A stretch of DNA of 64,000 bases, taken from Seiridium cupressi (lineage: Eukaryota; Ascomycota; Sordariomycetes; Amphisphaeriales; Sporocadaceae). The notes under the pieces were generated by a model. That model made no database searches and had not been told where the DNA came from. It was given only the letters and a program-made list of their open reading frames with translations. Position 1 is the first letter of the stretch; every line of letters starts with the position of its first letter. The stretch is from NCBI GenBank assembly GCA_036674765.1, contig JARVKI010000014.1, positions 536,022-600,021 on the forward strand, in the 5' to 3' direction. The position numbers and the translations under genes were made by a program. Of this stretch, positions 12,859 to 25,667 are shown one piece after another.

Positions 12859-14241
12859 ATGCGAGACTTACGGAAGAAGATTCTGCTGGAGAGTGGCAAG
12901 ACCGTCTCCAAGAAAGCACGCTCACGACCCGACTCAAATTTCGGTTCTACGACACATTCGCCGTCTAGCTCCCCAGCTGGATCGCGACAGGCCTCACGGG
13001 CCCCTAGTCGCTATGCGTCAGAGGACGAATTGAGTGACGATGATCTGAACGACAGCCTCACAGACTCCATTGTCGCTTCGGAAGACGGGGAGGAGACGAT
13101 CAGCGACTGGACAGACAAGCTCAAAGACTGCATAAACGAGATCCTGGATCGTAAGCGTAGTAGTACGCAAGGCCGAGAACGATACTTTGCTGGCTATACA
13201 CACTTGGCAAGGCATCACTTTGCCGACACTATGATTGAGAACCAGCTACACGAACTTGTCCCGGCAATGCTGAAGAGTATCAGGGGAGGTCGCAATACCG
13301 AAGAAACCGTCGGCGCGTTGAAGGCGCTGCAGATGACCACATTCACAACACAGTCTGAGTCGATCTACGACCAAGCCTACTCGATACTCAAATCTGCGGC
13401 CGAGGGCTCAGATGAAGAGGCTATCAAGGTCGAGGCGCTATATACCATGGCCGTCGTCACTATTTTCGGTGGGGGAGCCGAAGTTGCCGCCCAGGAATTG
13501 ATGGACTTTGCAGTCGAGATCGTCGAGAGCGACGGTCACAGCATAGAAGCCGGAGATAACGGCCCCGTAGTGACGGCGGCACTAGCAATATGGGGCTTCC
13601 TCGCCAGTCATGTTGACGACCTGGAGCAGCAGTCCGAAGAGGCACTTGAGGCGTTTACGGAACAACTTGACAGCAGTGACGCCGATGTCCAGATCGCTGC
13701 GGGCACCAACATAGCCCTGATCTTCGAGGCTATAAGACTTTTCAACGAGCAAGCTGAAGATGAACACGACCACAAACAAGAAGAACTTAGGCTAGAAGCA
13801 AAACAGAAAGGCGAGCGATACATCCCTGAATCGTACAACCCCTTCGACCTGCAATACAACCAGCACCAATTGGTGCAGCAGATGACGGAGCTTGCTGGGC
13901 GATCTTCCAAGTCGGTCTCAAGAAAGGATCGCCGCCAGTTACACACAACGTTCAACAGCATCTTGAAATCTCTAGAACTCGGCAAAGGTCCTGGTTACTC
14001 GGAAGCCGGTCGTATCGCACGAGAGTCGGATCGAGGTGGTGCGCGAGTATATGCCGCAGAGAAGGTCTTTACCGAATTTGGCTATCGTAATACAGTGAAG
14101 GGCGACGACGGCAGGACACTCACTATCGACTCGTGGTCGCTGTCAATTAGGGTCGACTTTCTGAAGAGGATTCTTGGTGGCGGGTTCACAACACATTGGT
14201 CTTACAACCCAGCAGTTGAGGAGACATTTGATTCAGCATAA
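12859..14241 (+). CDS. Interferon-related developmental regulator (IFRD) family protein
   Basis: Single-exon 460-aa protein. IFRD proteins (IFRD1/PC4/TIS7) are ARM-like helical proteins described as transcriptional co-regulators and, in yeast and animals, as ribosome-binding factors; the role in filamentous fungi is not established. Residues 1-75 are a basic then Ser/Asp-rich disordered leader (KTVSKKARSRPD, SEDELSDDDLNDSLTDS). The family signature then starts: DWTDKLKDCINEILDRKRSSTQGRE, RYFAGYTHLARHHFADTMIE, and the helical repeat region with VGALKALQMTTFTTQSE and ALIFEA. The C-terminal IFRD motif is recognisable around SKKDRR-like residues: SVSRKDRRQLHTTFNSILK, then the conserved WSLSIRVDFLKRILGGGF. 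The start at 12859 follows a C-rich leader and is the first Met of the homologous region. Confidence 0.93.
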   Translation: MRDLRKKILLESGKTVSKKARSRPDSNFGSTTHSPSSSPAGSRQASRAPSRYASEDELSDDDLNDSLTDSIVASEDGEETISDWTDKLKDCINEILDRKRSSTQGRERYFAGYTHLARHHFADTMIENQLHELVPAMLKSIRGGRNTEETVGALKALQMTTFTTQSESIYDQAYSILKSAAEGSDEEAIKVEALYTMAVVTIFGGGAEVAAQELMDFAVEIVESDGHSIEAGDNGPVVTAALAIWGFLASHVDDLEQQSEEALEAFTEQLDSSDADVQIAAGTNIALIFEAIRLFNEQAEDEHDHKQEELRLEAKQKGERYIPESYNPFDLQYNQHQLVQQMTELAGRSSKSVSRKDRRQLHTTFNSILKSLELGKGPGYSEAGRIARESDRGGARVYAAEKVFTEFGYRNTVKGDDGRTLTIDSWSLSIRVDFLKRILGGGFTTHWSYNPAVEETFDSA

Positions 14242-17200
14242 ACATTACGCAGTCCTGGCAATGTTTAACCGCACTTGAGCATCACAGTTTTGAGGGATTG
14301 ATAACAATCGCGTTTGTTTATTGTTTAACATCAGAAAAAATCACCATCACGAGATACCCGGCTTAGAAAAATGGAGCCATACACGAGAGTAAAGGGAGTG
14401 AAAATAGGGCTCTGAGCATGGTTTTGTTATCGGAGTGGCTTGCATTTGCTACGCATATCTTATTTCGAAAGCATGAAGAAATGTCATTTCACAAACTCAT
14501 CATTATTGCGCACAAACATCATACTCGTGTAGTGATTAGTTGATTGGTGTGATAAATGAAACCACGAACACAAGTCATCGTTGTTGCGAATATTCTTGTG
14601 TTACCAAGGAAGAGCCTGGTGGTCATATGTGACAACAGACGGGAACCTACGTGTTGCCAGTGTTCCCATAGAAATACCAACTGCACCAAAGAGACGTCGC
14701 TTTGCCATATTTCCGTCTCGTACGATAACAGGTCATTCATCTGTGACCTTAGCAGCCCTGCTTCAAGTTTCGAGGCTGTGGTACACAGCTGAAAGATCCA
14801 ATTTTCCGCTCATACGACAGGTCAGAGTTCTAGTATACAGGGCTATAACGGTAGCCTGGTCGACCGGGGAAGGGCAGGGTTGCGAAAGTAATTTCTCAAG
14901 GCAGATCTTGGGTGTAAGGAGTGTGGAATGAACAGTTCTCTATGCGTCAGGCATACGCCCGCCCATCCACAAACTGTGTACCTTTTCCCCATGTTCAAGC
15001 GGTTGGTGAAGTCCGCATTGTTATGCTGGATATAATCAAAGTCATAAAATGTCACCAGGAAAATGTCAAACTCAAAAGCACGCTCGGGCTGGTCCGATTG
15101 GAAAAGGTCTTGACTGCAGCTTTAGGCGACTGACGGGCAAGTGCCATGTAATATCGCAGAGGCGTGGCCCGGCGGTGCGATGTGACAGGCCACCATAACT
15201 AGCTGCCGTAGTATTGGAGAGGCTGTGGTGTACGAGTATCAATTCGCCACTGGAGACAAGAAGTCCGACTTCAAGGGACTGGGGAAAAGAAATACTTGCA
15301 GTCTTATTTTTCACGGCACCAGTGGTATTCTCACTACGCGCATGATGGCAAGTACATGTCACATATAAGCTTTAATTCATCGGAACTGGCAGCTGATCCT
15401 GGGATGTCCTGTTCCTGTTCCTGTTCCTGGTCAAGCTGCACAGCCGTTCGAGGTTCGGTAGCTTTGACAGCGGAATAAGAGAGTGTCTTCCCAAGACATA
15501 ATGCTATCAGCCGCCTTCGAGGCCGAGCTTGAAGTTGTAGTGGTGCGAGCTGGAGTGTTTGAGAATAGACTTGTGTCGTCTTACAGTACGAAGTGACGTC
15601 AATGTAAGCCTTCCAAAGTCTTGGTCGAATCTTTCGACTCGCGATTCGTTAGGATCTTTATGACGCGACATTATCTAGATTGGAAAAATCCTTGCTTGAC
15701 TTAGCTTGACATTGCTCCCTTCACTTTTGCTTGTGTATACCAAGTCGGTGTGAAGTCCCGTTTCCATGGGCATCGTCGCAATGGATCCCCTGTCAACCCG
15801 CTTTGCGGTAAAGTCCAAAGATCCGCTAATCAATTTGCAGGGCCCGGGAAGGTCCCGTCCGGCATCGTTGACGGGATCCCGTTCAATCTAGTTTTGATCT
15901 AAAGGCCCATGACGCTTGACCAAACTTGCTAAATTGCCCAAGGCTGGGGACAGCCAGTCGGTGGATCTTTGGGTCGGACTGGACTGCTTGCGGATGGAAA
16001 ATGACCATGCTTGTCGATCTGCCAGATTATGCTCCATATCATGGTCCCCAGCCATCGCCCTGCCAAAGACGCTTGAGCCGCAATGTGAGCTGACCCTGAG
16101 TCCTTGCTTCCTGTTGCCGCCCATGTCAACAGAGGAGCTTGGGCCGTCACAGATGGGGGACAGACGCTGTCCCGCAACTCTATTGAATGGGATTTCACGT
16201 TATCTTCTGCGGGCACCGGGGCCCTGGGCTCTTTCGCTGCCTCGAGGCGTATGAACATATCAAACTTCAGAAGGAGTATCCAGTCGCGCAGTAGCCCGGA
16301 GAAGCTGGACGCGACAAGATAAGGTTCCAGCCATTGTCCATGAACTTTATAGTCGCTTATAACACTTGCTAGATAGTCGCATATAGACATGGAATCCATC
16401 GAGTCTCGTCCACGGGATCACTCGATCTGGGTTCTGGAAACTAGCTAGACTAATACCTACCCAACTGAGTGTCACATCAGAGTCAGAGGGGCACATTCCC
16501 GCAACGCATCGCCTCGGTCGCTTCCCTGCTTGGCCTGCAGCCCACGGTTTTCTGCCAGGGCCGTCCGGTGGTGTCATTGGCTGCGCACCCCTAGTAGAGC
16601 CAACGCATCAACTCCTAAATCCCAGCTGCCCGCATTCTGGACAAAGCCTCACAAGCCTATTATCGTCCCTTTCTGCACTCAGTAGCTCTCTGCGAATAGC
16701 ATCGGCGCTGTCTGCTACTACTGTCGCAGTCGCCTCCTCGCTCTGCCTGGGCTGCTTGCGTTCCTCATCAGTGCAAGCCCGGTTATCTATTCCCCCGAAC
16801 TCTAAACGGACAGTGGCAATCTGAGTGGCTGATACGGGGCCTCCGTACGTCCCCATAGCCGAGTCCACGTATCGCTGGCTCGCTCGCCTTCATCACGCAC
16901 ACAGCTTCTCGCCCAGTAGTCGCCCGTGTCGTCCTCTTCACTTCTCCTGCCCGCCTATCGTGGACTTTGTTGTCTCCCCGTCTCTGTCAAAGCGCATTCG
17001 CCAGTAGCAGCGTTCCGTTGCTCGACTGCAGAGGCTGGGCGCATCTCCCGAGAGAGCGGACTAGCACCCGGCAAACCGGGACTAACGAATAATCGGAGAG
17101 GTTGGAGCTCACCCAAACCCAAACCCGAACATCTCGCACTCTGTCTCTCAACGACAGCAAACAAGTTTTCTTTTGCAGAGACACCTTCTTTTGCGCGTTG

Positions 17201-17695
17201 TCACTAAAACCCTGCGATCACCTGTTTTCGCGTCGTCAATTGCATTCACTGTAGGTCTCACTCTATTCTTCTGCATGTCTTGATTTTCCATGTTTACTTG
17301 AATGGGTCTCTTTGGGCTTGGATGGAGCCTTGCTTACAGCTACGGTAACTGACCTGCGCAACACAATCACAGCACCTCGTACGGTTGCATCAGACACCAG
17401 CCAGCGTTCATTGCTTCAGCGAACAGCACATTAACCAAACGCCAAATGTCTTGACAAACGAAAGGCAACGCACTTGCGATCTGTTCCTTGCCATTTCGCG
17501 CGAGTAGCCTCGGATCTTTTCTGGGTCCCTGTCGTCGGGCCACTGGCTCTCTCCACTTGACAAGCGGTCTGTACAGACCCAGTTTGGGAGGCGAGTAAAC
17601 ACCCCGACCCAGGGCAGACACCAAGGCCAGGAAATCTATTCAGACAACCCACCTTTCGCGGGCGCGGCTGCTCCAAATCACCAATTGGCACCAGA
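14242..17695. other. Long intergenic region with probable long 5' leader of the downstream gene
   Basis: 3.45 kb without a convincing gene. The longest open frame (15929-16399 minus, 156 aa) has no domain, overlaps two other open frames and lacks splice-supported extension. A short CTGTTC microrepeat (about four units) lies near 15409-15430. From ~16,850 on the plus strand the sequence is C/T-rich, typical of fungal leaders. A GTAGGT...ACAATCACAG pair at about 17252-17371 could be a 5'-UTR intron of the large gene at 17696; this needs transcript data. Confidence 0.5.
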
Positions 17696-20600
17696 ATGGG
17701 GGCCGACTCGAAAAAGGCCCCTCCTCTACCTGCGCCGACCGAAACCGAGTCATTAAGCACGCCAACCGAACTTGCGACCGATGTCTCTCGCCTGCAAGAC
17801 GAGGAGCGATCCCATTTCTCCCTTCCCGACGACGGAACACCAGTCACCATCCGAACCCGTGGTCACAGGCCCAATCGCTCCTCAACATCGTTGTTGATCG
17901 AGTATTTCGAAGGCGGAAAGGGTCCCAGTTCCCCCGAGGGCGGATCTTCCACCAGTCGCAAGCCGAGCGTGAGAGTGCGCTTGACCCCATCGAAGGGAGG
18001 ACGCGGAAAGAACGACCATATCCAGATCACTGAGATGTCTAAGTCCTCGCGCAAGGCCTCCGGATCTAAACGGGCGCATCACGATCCGCTCGTGCCAAGC
18101 CGAAGCGATCTAGACGTGACCGACCCCGAAGATGCCAGAAGTATGCATTCATATGCTTCCGCAACGGAAGAGTCTAACGTATCTCGCCACCCTATCGAGG
18201 TCGAGATCGCACCCGGACATTATCGTAGGCGTGAGCGAAAGCCTTCGAGCCCCCTCATCCCAGCCGCCGACAGCAAGGTTTCGTCGTCATATGTGCCACC
18301 TAACATGTCAGATATCTCTGCCATACCAACCGACAGCTTTCTTGATGGATCAGGTGGAACGACAACCATGTCTTACTCACCTGTCAAGAGACACAGTAAG
18401 AGCCCGTCGGGTGCAGAAGCATTGGCAGCTGGTGCGATCGGCGCGGTGACTGCAGCAGCGGTAGCCGATAAGATGAACCGTAAAACTCGGAGTGAAAGCC
18501 ATGATCGCAAAATTATGGAGAAAGCCATCGAGAAGGCGACCAGACCTGAGAAGAAGCACCGGTCCAAGAGTAGGACAAGCAGCATCAGTGAAATGGAAGC
18601 CGAGGGCAAAAGTTCTGCTTCAAGACGGAGGTCCTCCAAGGGAGGTCATAAGGAATCTATGGTCTCGGGTGCAGATTCCAGCATGCTCTCGTCAGCACTC
18701 ACGCCAAGCCACAGGTCCTACGATTCGTATTCCTCGTCGAAAGTTTCTATCAACAATCCCAAACTTCTCGAGACTGTTGAGGACGCTATCAGGCGACTTA
18801 TCCTCCCAGAGCTGGAATCACTCAAGAGGGAGCGCAGTCAGCGTGACACGAGGAGCAAGGATAGGGAGTCACTATCGAGTCTCACCTCGCTCTCACGCGA
18901 GGAGCTTTCTGTCACTAGTAAGAGGAAATCAGGTGGTACTGAGCATTCCGTCAGATCGAGAGGCCGCGAAGCTAGAAACGATCTTTCGCCACAGAGCAGC
19001 GTCGAGCATGTTTCTGTGCTTGAACATGAAGAGAACACACCACGCCGCGAGAAGGATCATCATGAAGACGTTGCACTGCTCGGGGCGGCGGCGGCGGCAG
19101 GCATTGCTGCCGCCAACCGAGATAGATCGAGGGCGGACGAGAAGCGGCAACGCAGGCGGCGGAGAGCCAAAACTCCCGAGCACGGTAGAGCTGCCGATGA
19201 GTATGATGATGCCGAGCACGAGGTTATTCCGCCAATGCCGCTGTCTAGTGAGATCAATCCCTCGGAGATGACAAGGACCTCGATTTTATCTGCCGAAACA
19301 GACAGGCCTCACTCGGCTAGTGAAGAGCTGACGCCCGTCCGCGAGGTTACGAGGGACATCGTGTCTAGTGACTCCGTCCACAATACACCAACGCCGACTC
19401 GAACACCGGATCAACATTCTCTGCAAAAGACTCTTGGAACCGCCCATGCCAACATTTCCCATGGCGATTTACGAGCCCTTCCCCGGCGAGGCACCGGCGA
19501 GTATGAGGAATATGACGAAGACAGTGAGATCAGCTCAAGGAACCCTGCTTATCATGACGAGTACGATGAGTATGAAGAGGAAGGTCTCAGCGTGCCTGAT
19601 GGATACGATGGCAGATTCTTCAATCAACAGGACGTCCCGCCACCTTTGCACTATGTCCCTTATCAGCAAGAACGACGTGGTCTCAGTCCCATTCAAAGCG
19701 TCTCCGGCTATACAGAGGGAGATAGTGACATTCATCACCGACGAGACTCCAGGCTTACAGATAGCGAAATTTCTTCTCCGCACAAGTCTCCCCGACCTAC
19801 CTCTATCCCAAGCAACATGCGGAGCCGAGAGTTTGGCGATGAGGAGAGCAGCGTCCGAAGCTCCGGCAACTACCGGGATACCAGATACACCGATGACAGC
19901 GAACTCGATGGGGTTACCTCGGGGCAAGCAGTTCGCGGAGTTGGTGCCAACCCTCAATTCATACACCAACCCTTTGGTGCAGAATCTAATGTGGCATCCC
20001 TTGTGGATGGCTCCGTCTTGGATCAGTCAGTTCTCAGTGCCGGCCAAGACTATCGCGACTCTCAACTCTCATATGACTCCCGGGCTGAGGAGCACCTGTC
20101 CAGAGGAAGCAGTCCTTCCAAGAATTCTGTCAGCAGCCGAGTTGAGCAATTTGAGAAGCGTAATTCGCCCGCATTGTCTAAGCAGTCACACTCTGATGCC
20201 TCCCGCGAATTTGAGGAGTATGAAGTTGATCAGTATGGACGGAAGTATCCCAAAACTCGGGATCGACATTCTCCTACCACATCTGAGCAGGCGATCACCA
20301 ATGCTGCCCTGACCCGGGCAGCCGAAGAAGCCAAGAGGAAGGCCCACCAAGCGCTACTAGATGCCGAGGAGCGATGGCAAGGTGAGGGTGTCTCGCGCAA
20401 CAAGTCGTTCAAGGAGAGAGCGAAGGCAGATGGTTTCAGATCCAATGCCACTCCACGCCACAGTGTCGACCGCCTCTCTGAGACATATAGTCATCCGGAA
20501 ATGGGAGCTAGCGGCTTGCCAGACTCGGAATACCCGATGCCCGAGATTGGGTATGGATATGAGGACGACACCCATTCTGTCGTTCAGGAGCCCCTTGGAG

Positions 20601-23182
20601 GGTCTGATGCACGTGAATGGCATGAGGAGCCAACACCCACGCAGGAAAAGACTTTTGACTTTGAGCGAGCTGCTACGCCCAAGGCCAGTGAGAAAGGATC
20701 TTCGTATGGATTGGGAATCACTGAGGCGGCTGCGGCTGGTGCTTTAGCTGCCGCTGCGGGCATGGCTTCCACCCATGCTGCGGGCACGGGCGCCACTCAC
20801 AGTAGACAGCCGTCCCAGGAACACGAGGACGAGTGGCACCGCACTTCAGGCGAACGCAAACGAGATACGCTCGTCACGAACCCCTACGAAGGAACAAGTC
20901 CAATTGCCAACCTCCCTGGTCTCGACCAACTTACCGGGGCTGATTACAACGGGGATCTGTACCGAGGAGGTTACAACACCGGAAGCCCTGGACTCCATAA
21001 CGGCGATGAGGGCTATGAAACCGCACAACCGAATGAGGCACATTCCAAGGGCAAAGCAGTCGAGTTCCAGAGCCAACCTGGCATGGGCGGCAACACGGAT
21101 GATCCATTCTACGTCGGCATGCCGAATCACCAAAGACAAATCAGCGGGCTGTCTCAGGGCATGGCATCTCCGCTTTACGATGCAGCCACGGGTACTGGGA
21201 TGGACAGGATACAATCCAAGGATATCATTGCCTTGATGGAACATGTGAGTTGCCATTTACTCTCTTTCTTTTCTTCTTTGAAGCGAAGCGCTAATACGTT
21301 CATAGCTCATGGTCCGTGACGCTCAGCGAAGTGCTAGGGATACCGAAATGCTTGTCACCCTTGTCAGGTCCGCCGCTGAGATGCGGAACTCTTTCAACGA
21401 TATCAAGAGGCTCCTTGCCGACACCGAAGATCAGATCATTGGTGAAGTGAAGGATAACACCGAGAAGACGGTTCAGCGACATCTGGGTGGTCCGCGACCA
21501 TTCCCGGGCAGCGGCTCACGTTCTATACAAGGCGGTTCGCAAACAGGCACCCTCGATGAAAATGCCAAGAAGCGCAACATCTTCCGCCGGGCTCTGAAAG
21601 GTCTCAGTAGTAAGGGGACCAACGATCTCGGGAGAATCGAGGATATGCTTATGCAGCTACTGGGCGAAGTCGATGTTCTGAAACATCAAACTGCTGGGCA
21701 GGCTCTGGTGTCTGGCATGGGCACGCAAAACCAGTCGCTCGACAACCTGCCTGAAGTCCAGTATGAGCAGGATAAGGGCTACGAGCCGGAAGGTAATGCC
21801 GGAACTTCGACGGCCAGTCATGCTAGCCAATCGGGCCATCTTTCAATCCCCCAATCCCGCGGGCCTTCAGCAAGGGGTGGTTACGAGCGAAAGTTTTCTG
21901 ATCACAGGATCAGCACTGTACACGAAGGTGACGAGGACGAATATGTCGAACAGCTCCCCACACCGGCAAACGAGTACTCTAATCCAGACCTCTTCATGTC
22001 GTCCGCAGTTCCACCAACTCGTGGTGGTTCTGTCCCACTTGGCACCCCTCCGCAGACAGCTGGTCAGCTTGCTGGCCACTCCGCCAGTCACGAGAACACT
22101 CCTCTTACTGATGCCAGCAAGAAGCACAAGTCGAAGGGCTCATCTGGCTTCTTCCCCAAGATATCAAGATGGTCCGAGACAACAACATCCAGCGTTGGCA
22201 AGATGTTCCGCAATTCTCGCAAGCAGGATCATCCCGAAGAATTCCTTCAACATCCGCCTTCTCGCTCGGGCTCGGATCTGGATGAGTACGACGACTACCA
22301 AGCCAACGACCATTACGACGACGAGAAGTTGCACTCGGGTTTCTCTGAACAAGACCTAAATGGCAACATGTCTCCAGAAGAGACTACACCAACACGTTAT
22401 CGTCAGGAACCTTCACCTGCCATGTATGGTACTCCGGAGGATCCGAAGTACAAGGCGCATCGCAATAGCATCAACCTGCAGCATCCCCAACCCCGGCCAG
22501 GCCAGACCGAGCGATTCAGGACTGCTCTCGAAACATCCGCCCAAGATTACACCACAAACCTCCAGTCTCCCATGAGCCCTCGCTCTGAAAACTGGGCCCA
22601 ATCAGTTACGAGCCTCCATCGTTTCCCCGAGCAGAATACCAACCGTTACAGCGACCAAAGCGCATCCAACGAGTATGGTTGGACCTCCCCATCGCAACAA
22701 GGGCCACCCCGACCTCCCAAGGAGCCCCTGGACGAAATTGCTGGAACTCCGCCGCGCAACGAGCGTTTGAGCAAGCTTCAGAAGCACAGCCCGCTACCCT
22801 ACCACAGCGTTGATAGTGGCTATGGTGGTACGGCAACACACGCAGGTACTGTCGGTACAGCAAGCTACCACTCCGGTAGCCCCAAACTGGAGAATCGCAA
22901 TCTCAGTGGCGCGCTTGCTGTCCCTACTCGCCGGCCAAGTGGGCCACGAGCCATGACCCCCAGCCGTGGTATGAGCAGATCACGAGGAAGTGAGGATGGA
23001 GAAAGTATCCGAAGCGGCCGTAGCGGAATCAGTGATACCCATGCTAGGGACGAACGGAGAAGGAAGAGAGGTGAGCATGACAGCTACTGTACTTGACTTC
23101 CCAGGTCGACGTTAACACTCATCTCTTAGACACTTTCGGCACTGTGGGCACAACTACAAGCCAAGAATCAGAGACGTTTTAG
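17696..23182 (+). CDS. Very large Ser-rich, mostly disordered protein (about 1788 aa), conserved C-terminal helical module
   Basis: I do not recognise a named family. Exons 17696-21244, 21306-23070 and 23130-23182 join in frame. The protein is dominated by Ser, Arg, Glu, Pro and Gly, with many SP/TP and RxxS sites, so it is probably a phosphorylated scaffold. Three Ala/Gly-rich hydrophobic stretches stand out: one near residue 240-255 (ALAAGAIGAVTAAAVA), one near 465 (LLGAAAAAGIAAA) and one near 1010-1030 (EAAAAGALAAAAGMAS). They resemble those of fungal 'involucrin-repeat' and septum/Woronin-body tether proteins, but that is only compositional similarity. The junction of exons 1 and 2 falls in a well-ordered segment (DIIALMEH-LMVRDAQRSARDTEMLVTLVRSAAEMRNSF) with predicted coiled-coil character, followed by TEDQIIGEVKDNTEKTVQRHL. 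This is the best query for homologue searches. Open frames of up to 314 aa in the +2 frame are shadows of this gene. Confidence 0.85.
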
Positions 23183-24190
23183 GGAAGACGCTCTCGGCTC
23201 TTGGATGTGCACCTACCCCCCGGAAGTCCCTTCGCCCTGGACTTCAAGTCGGTCGGTCGTCGTTCGCGATAACATTCGCCCCCATATTTTACGCTTATGG
23301 ACATATTTACCATGGCAGGCTTATCTGGATACGCCTGCTCTTCATGGAACTCGTCTCGCATGTCATTATAGAAAATACTGACGCAAGGCACCATAAAACA
23401 CGGCGTTCCATCTTGCTTTCCACTGCTAGCATTTCTCAAAAACACAAAACGCAATCAAAATCAATTTGGACTCGAGAGCGAAGATGTCGACCACGATCAT
23501 ATCACAGTGTCTGTGACTGAGAGATCTAGGTTGCTCGACGAGGCAGCAGCCATTGTGACGGGAGCCACTAGGCTGGGCAGTTTGTTTTGATCAGCGATGC
23601 GGACTTGGTTGCTTCACATTCTCTCACGACGGTCATGACATCATATGAGGACACCCATTTTACATACTACACAGCCACGATTTGGGATTTTGATTCGAGG
23701 TGTACTAAGGAGGAGGGGATTTGCGTTGAACCTCTCAGTGGGTGAAGGATTTTAGGGTGGATGGCCGGAGGACGTGTATAGTTCTAATAATACTGAGATG
23801 GTTCTTGACTTTGTTGCCAGGGTTTAATTATGCGTGAGACTTAACCACCCTACAATTCAAAGCGTGTCTGGGACCTTGGTTGATATTTCCGGCATTTCCC
23901 AATGCCTATAGCGGGTCCTTGATTATTAGAGGACTTCTGACATTCTTGAAGATCCCACTTTCAATTGTAGTTGCTGTTGCTGCTACCTACAAGGGCCCGG
24001 CATGGAGCTACACTGTGACGGTCTGCTTGGAAAGGTAGAACTCCATGAAACACGAAGCGTTTTGTCTTTCTAGGTTCTACATCTCCTCCAGATGCAATCG
24101 ATGTAGGCTCCATAGTCACAATTACAGTAGGTATGTTCATATCCACAGCATATGTATAGGGCCAAGTCTCACTAACCCATCATGACCAAC
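23183..24190. other. Intergenic region (3' sides of convergent gene and pseudogene)
   Basis: About 1 kb between the end of the large plus-strand gene and the end of the P450 pseudogene on the minus strand. Open frames at 23179-23454 and 23961-24146 (both minus) have no supporting features. No RNA gene or repeat seen. Confidence 0.55.
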
Positions 24191-25667
24191 TTACAGTACA
24201 ACCCTGGTATTTCGTGACGACACAGTGAAGTCCAGCCTCTCTGGTTTCACAAACCAAAAACTGTGAGTTTTGTTGTGGCCGTGCAGTTCCCAGTCGAAAT
24301 CCCGGATGATCCGAGGGGCCAACTTAATGATCTCGAGCAATAAAATAGACTTTCCAATGTAAAGTCGGGAACCAGCACCAAGCTGTATGGGGGGAAATGC
24401 GTTAGCATTTACTACTCCAGAGAACTGACATAAAACCGGGACATATGGCTTGAATCACGGGGATCCAGTGACGATTCATCATCGCGAGTGGTGATTCATC
24501 ACTAATGAGCCACCTCTCAGGGCGGAACTGCTCGGCATCCGGTCCCCAAGTCCTGGGATCTCGGTGCTCTACCCAAGTGTTGACGCCCACGGTCGTCTAG
24601 CAAGATTTTCAGCCTCGATAAGTAGAAGGGGAAAACGTTAGACCTACACCAGCTGGGAAAAATTGGCCTGCGATGGTAGCACCGCCTTCTGGAACGAGGC
24701 GCTCCAGGGGTAACCCAGTGGCCGGATGCAGGCGTGATGCCTCTTTGATGATGGCCTGGAGACATTCAAGGTCTTGGGCTTCTTTGAATGTCGGCTGTTC
24801 CGATAAACTACCATTTTCCTCAGCATGAGCAAGCTCTTCTCTCAACTTTCCAAGGAGCTTTGGGTTTTGCAAGAGGTGACAAAAGATAGAGGACAAGCTG
24901 ATCGCAGTGGCGTCCGAGCCAGCGAACACGTTGGTATCACAGCCAAGCTGGATGAAACCCATATGAAATTTACCAGGGTTTTCTTCATGCTTCTTGAAGA
25001 GTTTAAAGAGAAACACTGTGCTCTGTTCGAGGATTGAAGTTCTGCAAGTGATTCATTATTCTTGTCCCGGAAATCCGAGATTCTTGGCATAGTGAAGCGC
25101 GAGACATACTCTTCCGGGGTCGCCTTGCCGTTAGTCAAAACCCTCGTGAATAGATCGGCGCACTCGTGAACGGACGGCTCATAGGATACAAGGGCGGAAA
25201 TGGTATTTGCGCTGCTGAAAAGCTTGCGCTACTGTGAATGGCGTGTGGTATCCGTTTTGGCAAGCCTATTCCAGCGATCGGTTACGCCCGTTTTCGAGAC
25301 AACGGCCAGCCATCGTACCGGGTAGACTTCTTGGAGTTGGATCCCGGCCCATATATGGTTCTGAAAGCCCCAGGGTCGTTGAAGCTGAACCGGTTGGGTT
25401 CGTAGCGAACGATAGGTCTTATTTTCACAGATCAGTCATCTACGTGTAGGGGCTAGTCATCTCCAAAGTTGCAATTACCATTTTTTGATACAATTCCAAG
25501 TTCTCATACTCAAAATGACCCTTCGCAACTCGACGGAGGTACCAAAGATCAGTACACCGCGCAAGGAACGGTCCAGGGACAGACCGAAGAGGCGACAATA
25601 GCGGCTTCAATAGATATTATCCAGCGACGAAACCCATCAAACATGCCGCGAGAATATTTGTAATCAT
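24191..25667 (-). pseudogene. Cytochrome P450 pseudogene (heme-ligand cysteine replaced by Tyr)
   Basis: Remnant of a microsomal P450 of the fungal pisatin-demethylase/benzoate-hydroxylase-like group. Recognisable pieces in order: start Met at 25667 and hydrophobic N-terminus; SVPGPFLARCTDLWYLRR; IVRYEPNRFSFNDPGAF and IYGPGSN; RKLFSS...LVSYEPSVHECADLF; FLFKLFKKHEENP; the I-helix FAGSDATAISLS; the K-helix [19 protein letters not shown] and FRPERWL; and a heme loop LGAGSRLYIGKSI. Two 3' introns still look functional: 24597-24647, and 24383-24458 with CTAAC. Lesions: a TAA in the N-terminal anchor (25617-25619), a frame change near 25,285, a TAG at 25229-25231, loss of roughly 90 codons of the middle helices, a one-base frameshift near 25,018, and Tyr where the invariant heme-thiolate Cys belongs. 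Dead gene with high confidence. Confidence 0.88.

Noticed and set aside
12440..13033. 197-aa plus-strand frame overlapping the start of the IFRD gene
   Set aside because: Composition is typical of a shadow frame, it overlaps a clear conserved gene in another frame and has no motif.
15929..16399. 156-aa minus-strand frame in the 14.2-17.7 kb intergenic region
   Set aside because: No domain, signal or splicing; two other frames overlap it with equal length per chance expectation in GC-rich DNA.
18492..20312. Long plus-strand frames of 259 and 314 aa in a second frame within the large gene
   Set aside because: They lie entirely inside the 1788-aa frame, have Arg/Ser/Pro-rich shadow composition and no domain; the main frame is unbroken over the same bases.
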